Assembly: GCA_023489335.1 (NCBI GenBank)
Contig: JAMDCP010000018.1
Coordinates: forward strand, 62,001 to 126,000
DNA: 64,000 bases
Direction of reading: 5' to 3'
Source: Deltaproteobacteria bacterium
Lineage (GTDB): Bacteria; SZUA-79; Acidulodesulfobacterales; Acidulodesulfobacteraceae
The notes beneath the pieces were generated by a model. It ran no database searches, had not been told where the DNA came from, and worked only from the letters and a program-made list of their open reading frames with translations. Positions 46,424-55,065 of the stretch are shown one piece after another. Position 1 is the stretch's first letter. Each line of letters opens with the position of its first letter. Position numbers and translations under genes: made by a program.

Positions 46424-46633
46424 TCATATTCTGTCTTGCCTTAACGATTTTATATCGTCGCTTAAAGCGCCCTTGCAGGAAGACAGGGCTTTTCTTATAT
46501 CCATATAGGCGCCTTGCGGTCTTAAATGTTCTGGTTTATTTTGTTTTAATTCTAAGACGTACTCATAAACCCTCATTAATTCGGAAGAGTTTAAGGAATC
46601 AAGGTTTTTAAGTAACTGATTTTTTATTTTCAT
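46424..46633 (-). CDS. Orphan antitoxin-like small protein
   Basis: A 69-residue helical protein. Its C-terminal GALSDDIKSLRQDRI resembles the toxin-facing tail of PIN-toxin antitoxins, and its N-terminal half is a leucine-rich helix pair. No toxin gene accompanies it: the downstream gene is the separate AbrB-PIN pair and the upstream 362 bases are non-coding. It may be a leftover of a second toxin-antitoxin module. An ATG with ribosome-binding site (aaggtat) is modest. Confidence 0.5.
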   Translation of the reverse strand: MKIKNQLLKNLDSLNSSELMRVYEYVLELKQNKPEHLRPQGAYMDIRKALSSCKGALSDDIKSLRQDRI

Positions 46634-46787
46634 ATAATACCTTCTTTAACAATTTATATTATTACATAAATGCAGGAATGGTCAACTTTTTTGTGCTTCC
46701 GGTTTTTTTAGAAAGTGTATGGGTAGTCCGAATTTACAAAATGCAAGTCCGCCTTGTCGGATAAGGTTTTGAAGTTCCAATTACCCG

Positions 46788-46818
46788 CCTTTTTCTATGT
46801 CAGGCACATAGAAAAAGG
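46788..46818. repeat. 13-bp perfect inverted repeat
   Basis: cctttttctatgt (46788-46800) and acatagaaaaagg (46806-46818) form a perfect hairpin with a 5-base loop (caggc). It lies in the 46634-46995 non-coding stretch before the decayed integrase region. It could be a mobile-element end or a bidirectional terminator remnant. Confidence 0.75.
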
Positions 46819-46885
46819 CTCGTCGTGAAAATTTCGTTGATTGCGCTACTAAAAGCGGTATTAACGAACACGAAAAATATATAAG

Positions 46886-46973
46886 TAGTTCCGAAATTTG
46901 GAGTTGCCTTCCGTCGCATATTGCGAAAACAGGTTCAGTATTTAACAATCGCTTCGGCGGTGTATCGGAACTA
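46886..46973. repeat. 9-bp inverted repeat upstream of the integrase-region ORF
   Basis: tagttccga (46886-46894) and tcggaacta (46965-46973) face each other 70 bases apart, ending 22 bases before the next ORF. Possibly a regulatory or recombinase-binding site; chance is not excluded. Confidence 0.4.
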
Positions 46974-46995
46974 AAAAATAAATATAGAGGCAGAT

Positions 46996-47316
46996 ATGGT
47001 GAAATTAACGGAATTTTATAAACAACACCGGCGATTGTTTATAGCGCAAAAACATCAAAACACACGCCAGACGGAGAAATTTAAAGACGCAGTTATGCTT
47101 AAATTTTTGGAATACTGCGAATCTAAAGGCATCTTTCACACAGACGGCATACGCAAGAAGCGGATAATAATAGATTTTTTTAATATGCCGGAAATGCCTA
47201 GTAAATCGCATGAAACCCGCCGGAAGTATTTTTTAGTGATAGCGGAATTTTATAAAAGGCATTTCAAAGTCAAATTAATAAAAGAGGAGATTTTAAAATT
47301 AACGGAAAAGCGTTAA
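46996..47316 (+). CDS. Hypothetical protein next to decayed integrase
   Basis: A 106-residue basic protein that I do not recognise. It is helical, rich in Lys/Arg/Phe, with a segment (GIRKKRIIIDFFNMPEMPSKSHETRRKY) that looks nucleic-acid binding. It lies just upstream of, and in the same orientation as, a frameshifted tyrosine recombinase, and may be an accessory gene of that element. The start has a weak purine-rich ribosome-binding site (agaggcag). Confidence 0.5.
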   Translation: MVKLTEFYKQHRRLFIAQKHQNTRQTEKFKDAVMLKFLEYCESKGIFHTDGIRKKRIIIDFFNMPEMPSKSHETRRKYFLVIAEFYKRHFKVKLIKEEILKLTEKR

Positions 47317-47339
47317 GCATTAAAAACGATTCAAAGATT

Positions 47340-48287
47340 ATGTATCTGTCAAAGGAAATTTCTGAGGGTTTTTTACACAGGGGAAGCGCAACAAAAGAGA
47401 AATTAGAAACCACTTTGCGCTTAATCAGGGAAACCGGAATAAAGAGCCTGAAGAATTTAACCACAGAGAATATAAATACCATTATTACGGGTTTAAAGGA
47501 AAAAGTAGAAAACGGAACTTTGTCAACAAGCGCCGCCAATTCATATATTTCGTCTATAAATAACATCGTTAGATATAGCGGTAACGACGAATTGCATTTA
47601 ATAAAGGCAGACGACCACGGATTATCGCGGAATATATCCGAAAAAGACGGAATAAATAAAGAAAATACGAGGGAGGCGGCACAAGCCTACAAAGATTGGC
47701 TTAACCAAAAATACGAACAGACAAAAGACTTACGATATGAAGCATTGAAGCATACGGTTTCTATTCAATCAGTAAATCTACGGCTCAGAAAGCCTGCAAA
47801 TCAAACTGCGGAATAAAGACCTATCCCAGAATATTTTAAAAATATCGGCAAAAGGCGACGGCTCAAAAAGCAGCAGGCAAGAGAAATTAAATTAAACCCC
47901 GAACAAAAAAGCGCACTTTTAGAAGCAAGAGCTTTTCTAAAAGAGAACAATCTTAAAAATCTCAATATCGGCACAACCAGACAGGGACGGGATTTTGCGA
48001 ACAACACATTAAAAGCATTTCGGGACGAAACGAATATATTTTCATTACCACGGCGAAAGGCACTGGCAGGCACACGAGGCATACAAAAAAGCCTGGCAGG
48101 CCAAAGGATACGATATAGAGGTAGGGCAAGAACCGGGGAAACTAAACCTGCATGGCAAGGGTGTATATTAAGCGAAACCGGATTGACTAAAACCGGGTTT
48201 GCGGTGTTGGATAAAGAAATACGGCAGGAAATATCCCGCGACCTTGGACATGAACGAATCGAAATAACAAGCAGGTATCTGGGGTAA
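47340..48287 (+). pseudogene. Frameshifted tyrosine recombinase (integrase_1/SAM-like family)
   Basis: The N-terminal part (47340 to about 47790) encodes a SAM-like core-binding domain. The protein continues in other frames: KLRNKDLSQNILKISAKG after about 47780, then LNPEQKSALLEARAFLK, then HYHGERHWQAHEAYKKAW near 48048-48100 in a further frame. The C-terminus reads TGLTKTGFAVLDKEI and ISRDLGHERIEITSRYLG, the catalytic end with the H-x-x-H/Y pattern (Tyr in SRYLG), stopping at 48287. At least three frameshifts and one in-frame stop separate the pieces, so the enzyme is inactive. Confidence 0.85.
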
Positions 48288-48289
48288 CA

Positions 48290-48535
48290 ATGCGGGCAAT
48301 CTTAAAAAAAGAAGCGACAAAAAAGTTTATTGAAAACGAGATTAAAAAGCTGTTAGGCGGTTCCATTAAAGTCTTAAAGCGTAATCCCGGACATATTTCG
48401 TTAGCCGAAGTCGAAAGAATGCCGGACGAAAGATTAGCCAGGGAAATCTCAAAATACTGCCGCGAAAAAATGCAGTGCTACTTTAGATTAAACTGTTGTC
48501 AGGCGATAACATACAAACAATATGCCAACGAATAG
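48290..48535 (+). CDS. Small hypothetical protein after the integrase pseudogene
   Basis: An 81-residue protein starting two bases after the integrase stop codon. It is Lys/Arg-rich with a possible metal or nucleic-acid site (CREKMQCYFRLNCC) at the C-terminus. I do not recognise it. The tight spacing suggests it was translationally coupled to the integrase and belongs to the same element. Confidence 0.45.
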   Translation: MRAILKKEATKKFIENEIKKLLGGSIKVLKRNPGHISLAEVERMPDERLAREISKYCREKMQCYFRLNCCQAITYKQYANE

Positions 48536-48682
48536 ATATGGAAAAAAATGTTTTTCGATAGAAAATATTTGATGACAACCATTATAAAACGGGAAATAGA
48601 TCGTGTTGTTGGTAACTCGCAAGCACAAATATGGATATTATTGATGATGCATTACCGATTGCGCTCGGCTTGTAAAATAACT

Positions 48683-49933
48683 TTACTGGTGAACTTTTAT
48701 TTTGCTATTGACATTTAAAGGCGGTAAGCCACTTTTAGCTTTTATTGGGCTTCCGACCTTGGATTGTTTTTTTGTATTATAGAAATGATAATCATATAAC
48801 TGTAATTTGTAATTAAATATTGGAAGAATAAAAAAGATAAATATAAGAGAAGATACAACGGATAATGCTATTAATGGCCAATTTTCTTTTTGCCAAAATG
48901 GTTTTTTATACGGTCTGTTTTTATTAATAAAGAATAATGATGATAATTTTAGAGAATTAAATGCAAGAAGTATCATGGATAATAAAATCAGAACTATTCC
49001 GGATATTAAATCCTCAAAGAGAAATTTATGATGATTTGTTAAATAAGAATGGAAAAATATTCCTCCATTTATTACCCCTATATAGAGAACTAAACCAAGA
49101 ATTATCGAATTTTCAATTATTTTCATTATAGAATCAAATTTAAATTCGCCATTATTCATATCTAGAAACTTTTCAAAATATGTAGGTTTTTCTTGTACAT
49201 CTTTATTATTTCTTCGGTTTTTTTCTTTTATTTCAATATAATTTTGGCTTATTTCATTTTCGAGAAAATTAATTAAATTATAAATTTGATCCGTTAATTT
49301 ATCTTGTTCTGTTTTAATAATTGTCAAATCATTTATTATTCGATTTAATACGTCCTTATAGAAAATCATAATCACTGGGGTTCTACCTTCATTGGTGTAG
49401 TTTTCATTTTTAGAAATTTCCTTTAAATTTTTCTCAAGTATGATTTTTTTTTCGTCTTGGTTGTTTCTTTCAAAGGCAATGATTATTTCCAAAAAACCTT
49501 TTATATTTATGTAACATGAAACAATTTCTTTTCGGAGTTCGCTATTTTTAATTTTACCAATGAAAGAAGCATTGCCGTTATAAATAGAAAAATAATCCTG
49601 GGAAATTAAAAATCTAAAAGGTAATAATTTATTGTGAAAATAAAGTAAGTCATCTTGGTATTTGTTAATATCTGAGAAATATCTGCTATAATCATCTTTT
49701 AATAATTCTTCTATATCAGGTTTTATATTATCTTTATACCTATCCCAGATGGTTTCTATTTCGGTCTTAAGAGCCTGCAAAACGGCTTTTTCTGTTTTTT
49801 CATCTTCTTGATTAATTAAATTTTGTCGATTTTTAAATTCCTTTTTAGCTTGCAATATCATAAAATACCCTGTAATTAAACCGCCTATAAGTGCTCCTAT
49901 AATGCTGGCTGCAAATATATAAAAATTTGACAT
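48683..49933 (-). CDS. Uncharacterised membrane protein with long coiled-coil domain
   Basis: A 416-residue protein I do not recognise. One N-terminal membrane segment (about residues 3-25), a long charged, Asn/Lys/Glu-rich helical domain of about 240 residues, then three hydrophobic segments (about 275-295, 305-330, 355-380) and a short tail. The start at 49933 is chosen because the ribosome-binding site (ggaggt) lies just before it; the ATG 15 bases upstream contains that site. It is intact while the genes on both sides are broken, and codon usage is AT-rich. It is probably cargo of the integrated element. Confidence 0.75.
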   Translation of the reverse strand: MSNFYIFAASIIGALIGGLITGYFMILQAKKEFKNRQNLINQEDEKTEKAVLQALKTEIETIWDRYKDNIKPDIEELLKDDYSRYFSDINKYQDDLLYFHNKLLPFRFLISQDYFSIYNGNASFIGKIKNSELRKEIVSCYINIKGFLEIIIAFERNNQDEKKIILEKNLKEISKNENYTNEGRTPVIMIFYKDVLNRIINDLTIIKTEQDKLTDQIYNLINFLENEISQNYIEIKEKNRRNNKDVQEKPTYFEKFLDMNNGEFKFDSIMKIIENSIILGLVLYIGVINGGIFFHSYLTNHHKFLFEDLISGIVLILLSMILLAFNSLKLSSLFFINKNRPYKKPFWQKENWPLIALSVVSSLIFIFFILPIFNYKLQLYDYHFYNTKKQSKVGSPIKAKSGLPPLNVNSKIKVHQ

Positions 49934-50026
49934 ATTTTTTACCTCCAATTTAAAAAAAGAAATGTTTACAATTTTATATTAAACTGACAATGCCGAAGCA
50001 CATGTCAATAAATATCTCTGATTTAA

Positions 50027-51078
50027 TTAAAAAAGCTTATTATTCCTTATTCCCCCATACATCATTAACCTCCTTTTTAAAGTTTCTGGCACCAAATGGC
50101 TGTATCGCTTCGTCATATTCGGCGTTCTGTGTCCCAACAACTCTCCAGTAATATATAGGCTCGTTCCACCCATAACCATTTTGCTCGCGAATACATGCCG
50201 TAAATCGTGGATGCGCAAATCCTTAAGTCCGGCGTTCCGGCAGGCGGCCTTGAAAGAATCCTTAAAATCTTTTACCTTGCCGTTTATGCCGGTAAAAACG
50301 TATTCCGATTTCCTGTCTATGCCGCCTAAAAGCTCTTTTAACGGCTTTGAAACGGGAATATGCCTGTCATATTTGTTTTGGTTCCTTTTATCGCTATAAC
50401 GTCGTTCTGTAAATCCACGTCGTCCCATTTTAAGTTTAACGCTTCGCCTTTCCGGCGGCCGGAATAAATTAAGAACGAGATTAAATCCCTTGTGAGTTTA
50501 ATTAGCGGCACTCTCGATGAGCTTATGGATATCGTCGTCAGATAGTGTTTTTACTCGTTTAAGCTCGTTAAGTTTTTTAATCCTTGTTACCGGGTTATTT
50601 TGAGCGTAGCCGTTTTCGATGCAAAAGTTAAAAAAATGTGATAAAGTCGCCTTTTCAAGATTAATCGACCGAAAATTTATCTCCGATTCTTTCTTTCCGC
50701 TGTTTTTTGGGTCATTCAGAATTTCCAAACGTCTTTCCGCCTGGTAATTTTTTATATCAAGGGTAGATATATCCGATAATCTCTTGTTTTCTAAAATTGG
50801 AAGGAAATGCATGCCGACCACTATTTTTCTTTCTTTCGATTGTTTTTCTCGTGTTGCTGCCCGCAATATTCTTCAGGTAATTTTCCCATGCCGTAAGGAA
50901 TAAAAGACGTTTGTTTTTATCGCTCGGCAGACCGTTTTCCCTTTTAATAATATCGTTTTTGACGGATATTTCTATTTGTTCCGCAAGTTTTTTATCGGTA
51001 GTCCGGCATTTTCCGGTATCTTTTCCCCTCGTGGACGAAGTCATAGAAGTAATATTTGCCGTTTTTCACGATAGACAT
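50027..51078 (-). pseudogene. Frameshifted phage-type tyrosine recombinase next to tRNA-Leu
   Basis: Start at 51078 (MSIVKNGKYYFYDFV) after a very strong ribosome-binding site (aaggaggt). The frame breaks near 51000 into DKKLAEQIEISVKND, again near 50810 into a core-binding domain (STLDIKNYQAERR; NNPVTRIKKL), and again near 50500 into the catalytic part. The catalytic part retains the first Arg region (SGRRKGEAL), HDLRHVFAS, GELLGHRTPNMTKRYSHL with the nucleophilic Tyr. At least three frameshifts make it inactive. It lies 157 bases from the 3' end of tRNA-Leu(CAA), the usual place for an island integrase. Confidence 0.87.
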
Positions 51079-51234
51079 GGCGCACCTCCTTATTTTACAG
51101 GCGTTTTACTACCACGGATGTATTATATCACCTATGTGAAAATCTCGCCATAAAAAGGACAAAAATCGGTAAAAAATGATAGTATTTGATTAAATATGGA
51201 AAGAAGTGAAAACCGGGAAACCTCATAAAATACG

Positions 51235-51321
51235 TGGTGCCGAAGGGGGGAATCGAACCCCCATGGGATTGCTCCCGCCGGATTTTGAGTCCGGTGCGTC
51301 TACCAGTTCCACCACTTCGGC
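51235..51321 (-). tRNA. tRNA-Leu(CAA)
   Basis: Type II tRNA with a long variable arm. The 84-base body (51238-51321) starts GCCGAAGTGG, has the D-loop GGTAGACGC, anticodon stem CCGGA/TCCGG with CAA anticodon, and T-arm GGGGGTTCGATTCCCCC. The 3' CCA is encoded (51235-51237). The adjacent decayed integrase points to this gene as a past integration site. Confidence 0.95.
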
Positions 51322-51449
51322 ATGTGTTCGTTAAAATAGGCTTGATTATTTGTAATATAGTATTGTAAAATTTTACATTAGAATTTATTAAAATTCAAGA
51401 AAAAACCTAAAAGTATGAAAATTTATATTTAGGAACAAACTGCAAAATC

Positions 51450-51521
51450 CTCTCCTTTTTAAAGGAGAGATATATTTTTAATATATTTTTATAAAAGCAT
51501 GTCTTTTATATATATTAAAAA
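51450..51521. repeat. Two hairpins upstream of tnpB (probable left end of the IS element)
   Basis: A perfect 9-bp stem (ctctccttt 51450-51458 with aaaggagag 51461-51469) is followed by an AT-rich hairpin with a 12-bp outer stem (51475-51486 with 51510-51521) and an inner 8-bp stem (tataaaag/cttttata). IS200/IS605 elements carry subterminal hairpins instead of terminal inverted repeats, so this is the likely left end. Confidence 0.6.
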
Positions 51522-51558
51522 TGGCAGACTATGTATATTAAATAAAGGTATTTATTAT

Positions 51559-51588
51559 TTGACTATTATTGGAATTATGATTTACTAT
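51559..51588 (+). promoter_or_regulatory. Promoter of tnpB, possibly giving a leaderless mRNA
   Basis: TTGACT (51559-51564), 18 bases, TACTAT (51583-51588). Transcription would start about seven bases later, almost exactly at the ATG (51596), and no ribosome-binding site is present, so a leaderless transcript is plausible. Confidence 0.4.
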
Positions 51589-51595
51589 ATACATA

Positions 51596-52858
51596 ATGAA
51601 TAAAAACTATACCTACAAATTCAGGATATACCCAAACAAAGACCAAATAGCCTTTCTTGATGAACAAATAGGATATAACCGCTTTGTCTATAATTTCTTT
51701 CTTGAAAGAACTACGAATCTATTTAAAATTCATAATATTAAATTTAATTATTATGAATCTAAAAAAATAATACCGTTACTCAAAAAAGGTTTTCCGTTCT
51801 TAAAGCAAGCAAATTCTCAATCCTTGCAGGCAAGCCTTAAGAATCTCGATACCGCTTTTAAGAACTTCTTTCAAGGCAGGGCTAAGTTCCCTAACTTCAA
51901 GAAAAAGATAAATACCAATTCTATCGAAATCCCGCAACACTTCGCGGTAAAAGATAATTTCCTGTGTATCCCTAAACTTAAATCGGTTATTAAAATTAAA
52001 CTCCATAGGCGGTTCTATGAATTAGCAAAATCCATCAAGATAACCAAAACTCCGTCCGGCAAGTATTACGTAAATATACTTGTAAAAAAATACGACTATA
52101 CGCCGTATATGCAGGATAGAGTTAAAAATACGGTATCCGGCGCCGATCTGGGCATTAAGGATTTTGCCGTTATAACTACCGGCGCGTCTATTGCCGATAA
52201 GAAAAGTATAAAAATAGACAATCCTAAATACCTGATTAAATCGCAGGAAAAAATAATCAAGCTGTCCCGTCGGTTAGACAAAAAACAACATAAGAAAACT
52301 AAGAACGATAAGACTAAAGCGTCAAACAATTATAAGAAATGCGGCAAGAAATTAACTGAATTACACGAGCATATAAGCAATCAAAGAAAGGATTTTTCAC
52401 ACAAGTTGTCTTCAAGAACGGTAAACGATAGCCAAGTTATCGTTCTTGAAGACTTAAATATAAAGGGAATGGTTAAGAACAGGCATTTGTCTAAGTTTAT
52501 ATCCGATGTATCATGGAGTATGTTTACCGGCCAGCTTAAATATAAATCCGACTGGTATGGACGGGATATTTTCACGGTCAACAGGTTCTATCAGTCAAGT
52601 AAGAAATGTTCTACTCCGGGTTGCGGGTATATCCATAAAGACTTAAAGTTATCCGACCGTGAGTGGACATGCCCCGTATGCGGCACAAAACACGACAGGG
52701 ATATAAATGCCAGTATTAACCTATTTCTCGAAGGATTAAAAATAGGGCAGGTATTGCCCGAATTAACGCCTGCGGAGTATGCTCCGGCGGGTATCCATAA
52801 TACCGGATATAGCCGTCATACGATGAGACAGGAAGCCTATCAATTTATTGATAGGTAG
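51596..52858 (+). mobile_element. tnpB: TnpB (IS200/IS605-family RNA-guided nuclease/transposase accessory protein)
   Basis: Intact 420-residue TnpB. The N-terminal KFRIYPNKDQ is followed by the helical/wedge region and a split RuvC nuclease with all three acidic residues: Asp184 (GADLGIKD), Glu285 (VLEDLN) and Asp369 (HDRDINAS). The zinc-ribbon cysteines are Cys338, Cys343, Cys359 and Cys362. No tnpA accompanies it, so this is an IS1341-like solo element. TnpB proteins of this family are RNA-guided DNA endonucleases whose omega-RNA is transcribed from the tnpB 3' end through the right end. The C-terminal 50 residues after the last Asp are tail-like. Confidence 0.92.
52836..52855 (+). repeat. 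Right-end hairpin inside the tnpB 3' end (omega-RNA/RE candidate)
   Basis: cctatcaatt and tattgatagg form a 9-bp perfect stem with a 2-base loop, ending at the tnpB stop codon and followed by tagttcacc. A hairpin at exactly this position is typical of the right end of IS605-type elements and the scaffold end of omega-RNA; the guide would lie immediately downstream. Confidence 0.6.
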
Positions 52859-52920
52859 TTCACCAATACGAAAATTATTCCGATAAATATAAAAGTGCGG
52901 CTTTAAATATAATTAATTTA

Positions 52921-53538
52921 ATGAGGGTAAGTGGCATGACTGAACTTAGCGGATCCGATTTGCATAATCTTTTTAAAGATGACAGGGATATTCCTTTTAA
53001 TAAAAATAAAAATACAAATAAAGAACGGGATGCGTTAAACCTGTTTGTAATCATATTGCTTATCACCCTTATCGTTATCACCTGGCTTTCGATGTATTTT
53101 TATTATCTGTCATATGTAAATTCATCAAAAAAATATAACGGCATTTTAAGCAGATTAAGTTTAAATTTAAAAGGGGATACATTAAGATATAACAAAGTTA
53201 AGAATAACCTTATTTTTTTTAAACAGGTAAATAAGTATCAGATAAATATTTCAAATTTATTGTATCTTTTGTCAATACATAGATTTGGCTTAACTTATGT
53301 TAAATCCATAAAGGTTGAAGGCGGGCATATTTATATCTGGATGATGCCCTCCGGCGGAAGGTTTCTTAAGGGTTTGCGTCTTATGGGGGATTATGCCGCA
53401 TATTTAAGCATTTACAGTTTACAGATGCATACCGGCAGTTTTAAAATAACATCATTAGTCGAAACTAAAACGAAAAGCAAGAAAAGTGTATTAGGGGCGC
53501 TTACAAGCGACAGATATTATAAACATGGCAACTATTAG
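52921..53538 (+). CDS. Single-pass membrane protein, PilN-like
   Basis: A 205-residue bitopic protein: a short cytoplasmic N-terminus, one membrane segment (about residues 40-62), a helical stretch, then a small alpha/beta domain in which YVKSIKVEGGHIYIW and GDYAAYLSIYSLQMHTGSFKI resemble the ferredoxin-like fold of PilN/GspL-type proteins. No other pilus or secretion gene is adjacent, so the assignment is weak. The start could be at codon 6 (MTELSG). It lies 62 bases after tnpB. Confidence 0.55.
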   Translation: MRVSGMTELSGSDLHNLFKDDRDIPFNKNKNTNKERDALNLFVIILLITLIVITWLSMYFYYLSYVNSSKKYNGILSRLSLNLKGDTLRYNKVKNNLIFFKQVNKYQINISNLLYLLSIHRFGLTYVKSIKVEGGHIYIWMMPSGGRFLKGLRLMGDYAAYLSIYSLQMHTGSFKITSLVETKTKSKKSVLGALTSDRYYKHGNY

Positions 53539-53582
53539 AAACACTTTTCTGGATTAACGATATGCCTTTCTACGCCCTGCGG

Positions 53583-54515
53583 TTAGCCTATAAACCCGCC
53601 GTCTAATAAATCCTTTATTGCATTTTGGATTACTGCTCCGGATTTCTTTAATCCCTCTATTTCCTTTTCATTTAACGGCGGCTTTATCACCTTTTCTATC
53701 CCGTCTTTTGAAAGAATAGCCGGAACGCCGGTATATATCCCGTCAATTCCATAGTAATCTTCAAGATAAACGGAAAGCGGCATTATCTGCCTTCTGTCTT
53801 TTACCATAGATTCGATAATTTCAGCCATTACGACTGCGGGGGCAAATATTGTTCCGCCTTTAAGGGCAATAACTTCGGCTGCGCAAGTTCTAGAATATTC
53901 GGCTATCTCTTCAAGCTTTTCTTTGTTATATCCTGGAATTGCATTTAAAGGTATGCTATTAATGCTTGCGAGAGAAAATACAGGTGTCATGCTGTCCCCG
54001 TGTTCTCCCAGAAACATTATATCGACATCTTTGGGATTTAAATCGAAATATGAGCCTATAGCGGAGCGAAGCCTTGTCGTATCAAGCATTGTCCCCATGC
54101 CAAAAACCCTTTTTCTTTCGAAACCCGAAACCTTATAAGTTACATATGTCATTATATCGACGGGATTGGAAACTACGAATAGAATAGCGGTTTTATTGTA
54201 TTTAGTTATGCTGGCGACGATATCTTTTAATATATGAACATTTTTTTTATTTAAATCAAGCCTTGATTCACCGGGTTTTCTGGGAATTCCTGCTGTTATA
54301 ACGATGATATCGGCATCCTTGACCGAATCGTAATCCGCAGTTTTAACCCTTGTGTATCCTGTAAGCGATATTCCATGAGAGATGTCAAGCATTTCGCCTT
54401 TCGATAAATTGTGGTTAATATCTATCAGGGTAACCTCTCTCACAATATCTTTAAGGGTTAGAGTGTAAGCCAGGGTTGCTCCCAACCTGCCTGCTCCAAT
54501 TATACTAACTTTCAT
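53583..54515 (-). CDS. mdh: Malate dehydrogenase (LDH-like type)
   Basis: NAD-dependent oxidoreductase of 310 residues. The Rossmann motif GAGRLGATLAY is followed by the acidic Asp38-type residue (TLIDIN) favouring NAD. The substrate loop reads PRKPGESR; the Arg at the discriminating position favours malate over lactate, although GESRLDL recalls LDH. The catalytic His is in LGEHGDS and Arg in TTRLRS. A ribosome-binding site (caggaggc) lies upstream. It is monocistronic with its own promoter. Confidence 0.92.
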   Translation of the reverse strand: MKVSIIGAGRLGATLAYTLTLKDIVREVTLIDINHNLSKGEMLDISHGISLTGYTRVKTADYDSVKDADIIVITAGIPRKPGESRLDLNKKNVHILKDIVASITKYNKTAILFVVSNPVDIMTYVTYKVSGFERKRVFGMGTMLDTTRLRSAIGSYFDLNPKDVDIMFLGEHGDSMTPVFSLASINSIPLNAIPGYNKEKLEEIAEYSRTCAAEVIALKGGTIFAPAVVMAEIIESMVKDRRQIMPLSVYLEDYYGIDGIYTGVPAILSKDGIEKVIKPPLNEKEIEGLKKSGAVIQNAIKDLLDGGFIG

Positions 54516-54578
54516 TAAAAATTGCCTCCTGAATAATGGATTGTAAACGCCGTTTTAATTTTAATTTGAAAAAAGTAA

Positions 54579-54608
54579 ATTATATAATATAACTGCCTAA
54601 AAAATCAA
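54579..54608 (-). promoter_or_regulatory. mdh promoter
   Basis: Read on the minus strand: TTGATT (54608-54603), 18-base spacer, TATAAT (54584-54579), about 63 bases before the mdh ATG. Confidence 0.55.
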
Positions 54609-54634
54609 TAAATAATTAATGCCTAAAAAAAACA

Positions 54635-54669
54635 AAAGGCTCCAATAAAAATTATTTATCAGAGCCTTT
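54635..54669 (-). terminator. Rho-independent terminator of the small exported-protein gene
   Basis: An 8-bp stem (aaaggctc 54635-54642 with gagccttt 54662-54669). On the minus strand the stem is followed by a long T run, so it ends transcription from the upstream gene before the mdh promoter. Confidence 0.75.
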
Positions 54670-54722
54670 ATTAATAATTGGGGCAGGGGTGCAATATATA
54701 TGAGATATTTATCTATAGATGA

Positions 54723-54944
54723 TTATAAGCAGCCGGCGCCCATTTTATTTAAATCCTTTTTTGACTTATTTTCGTCATTTTTTTTGTTTTTTGAATCCTT
54801 TTTAGCCGTTACCTTATGGCCGTTTGTTAAATTGCTGCCTTGCAAGGCATAGCTGCTGTTTACGCCCGAAATCATGCTAAAACTAACCGTGAAGAGCAAC
54901 GCTATAGCGGCGGTAAAAACGATGCCGATGATGGATTTTTTCAT
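54723..54944 (-). CDS. Small exported Lys-rich protein
   Basis: A 73-residue protein with a Sec signal peptide (about residues 1-33, ending NSSYA) and a mature part that is almost wholly Lys/Asn/Asp/Ser, ending GAGCL with one near-terminal Cys. I do not recognise it. The ATG at 54944 fits the signal peptide start; an in-frame ATG 12 bases upstream sits directly on the ribosome-binding site (aaggag). It has its own terminator. A secreted metal- or surface-binding peptide is one possibility, unproven. Confidence 0.6.
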   Translation of the reverse strand: MKKSIIGIVFTAAIALLFTVSFSMISGVNSSYALQGSNLTNGHKVTAKKDSKNKKNDENKSKKDLNKMGAGCL

Positions 54945-55065
54945 TGTAATTTTCATCTCCTTCTTTAACCTTTTTAAAATTAATTTCAATAATAATCGTA
55001 CTTATATTAACCTATTTTAAATAGTATAACATAAGCATATCGGATTGTATATACTTTATTCCCTA

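Noticed and set aside
46640-46995. Second attachment site (copy of the tRNA-Leu 3' end) for the island
   Set aside because: I looked for the tRNA 3'-terminal sequence at the island's left side and found no convincing match.
53583-54515. Lactate dehydrogenase as the identity of the 310-residue dehydrogenase
   Set aside because: The substrate-discriminating position is Arg (PRKPG), as in malate dehydrogenases, although the following GESRLDL resembles LDH.
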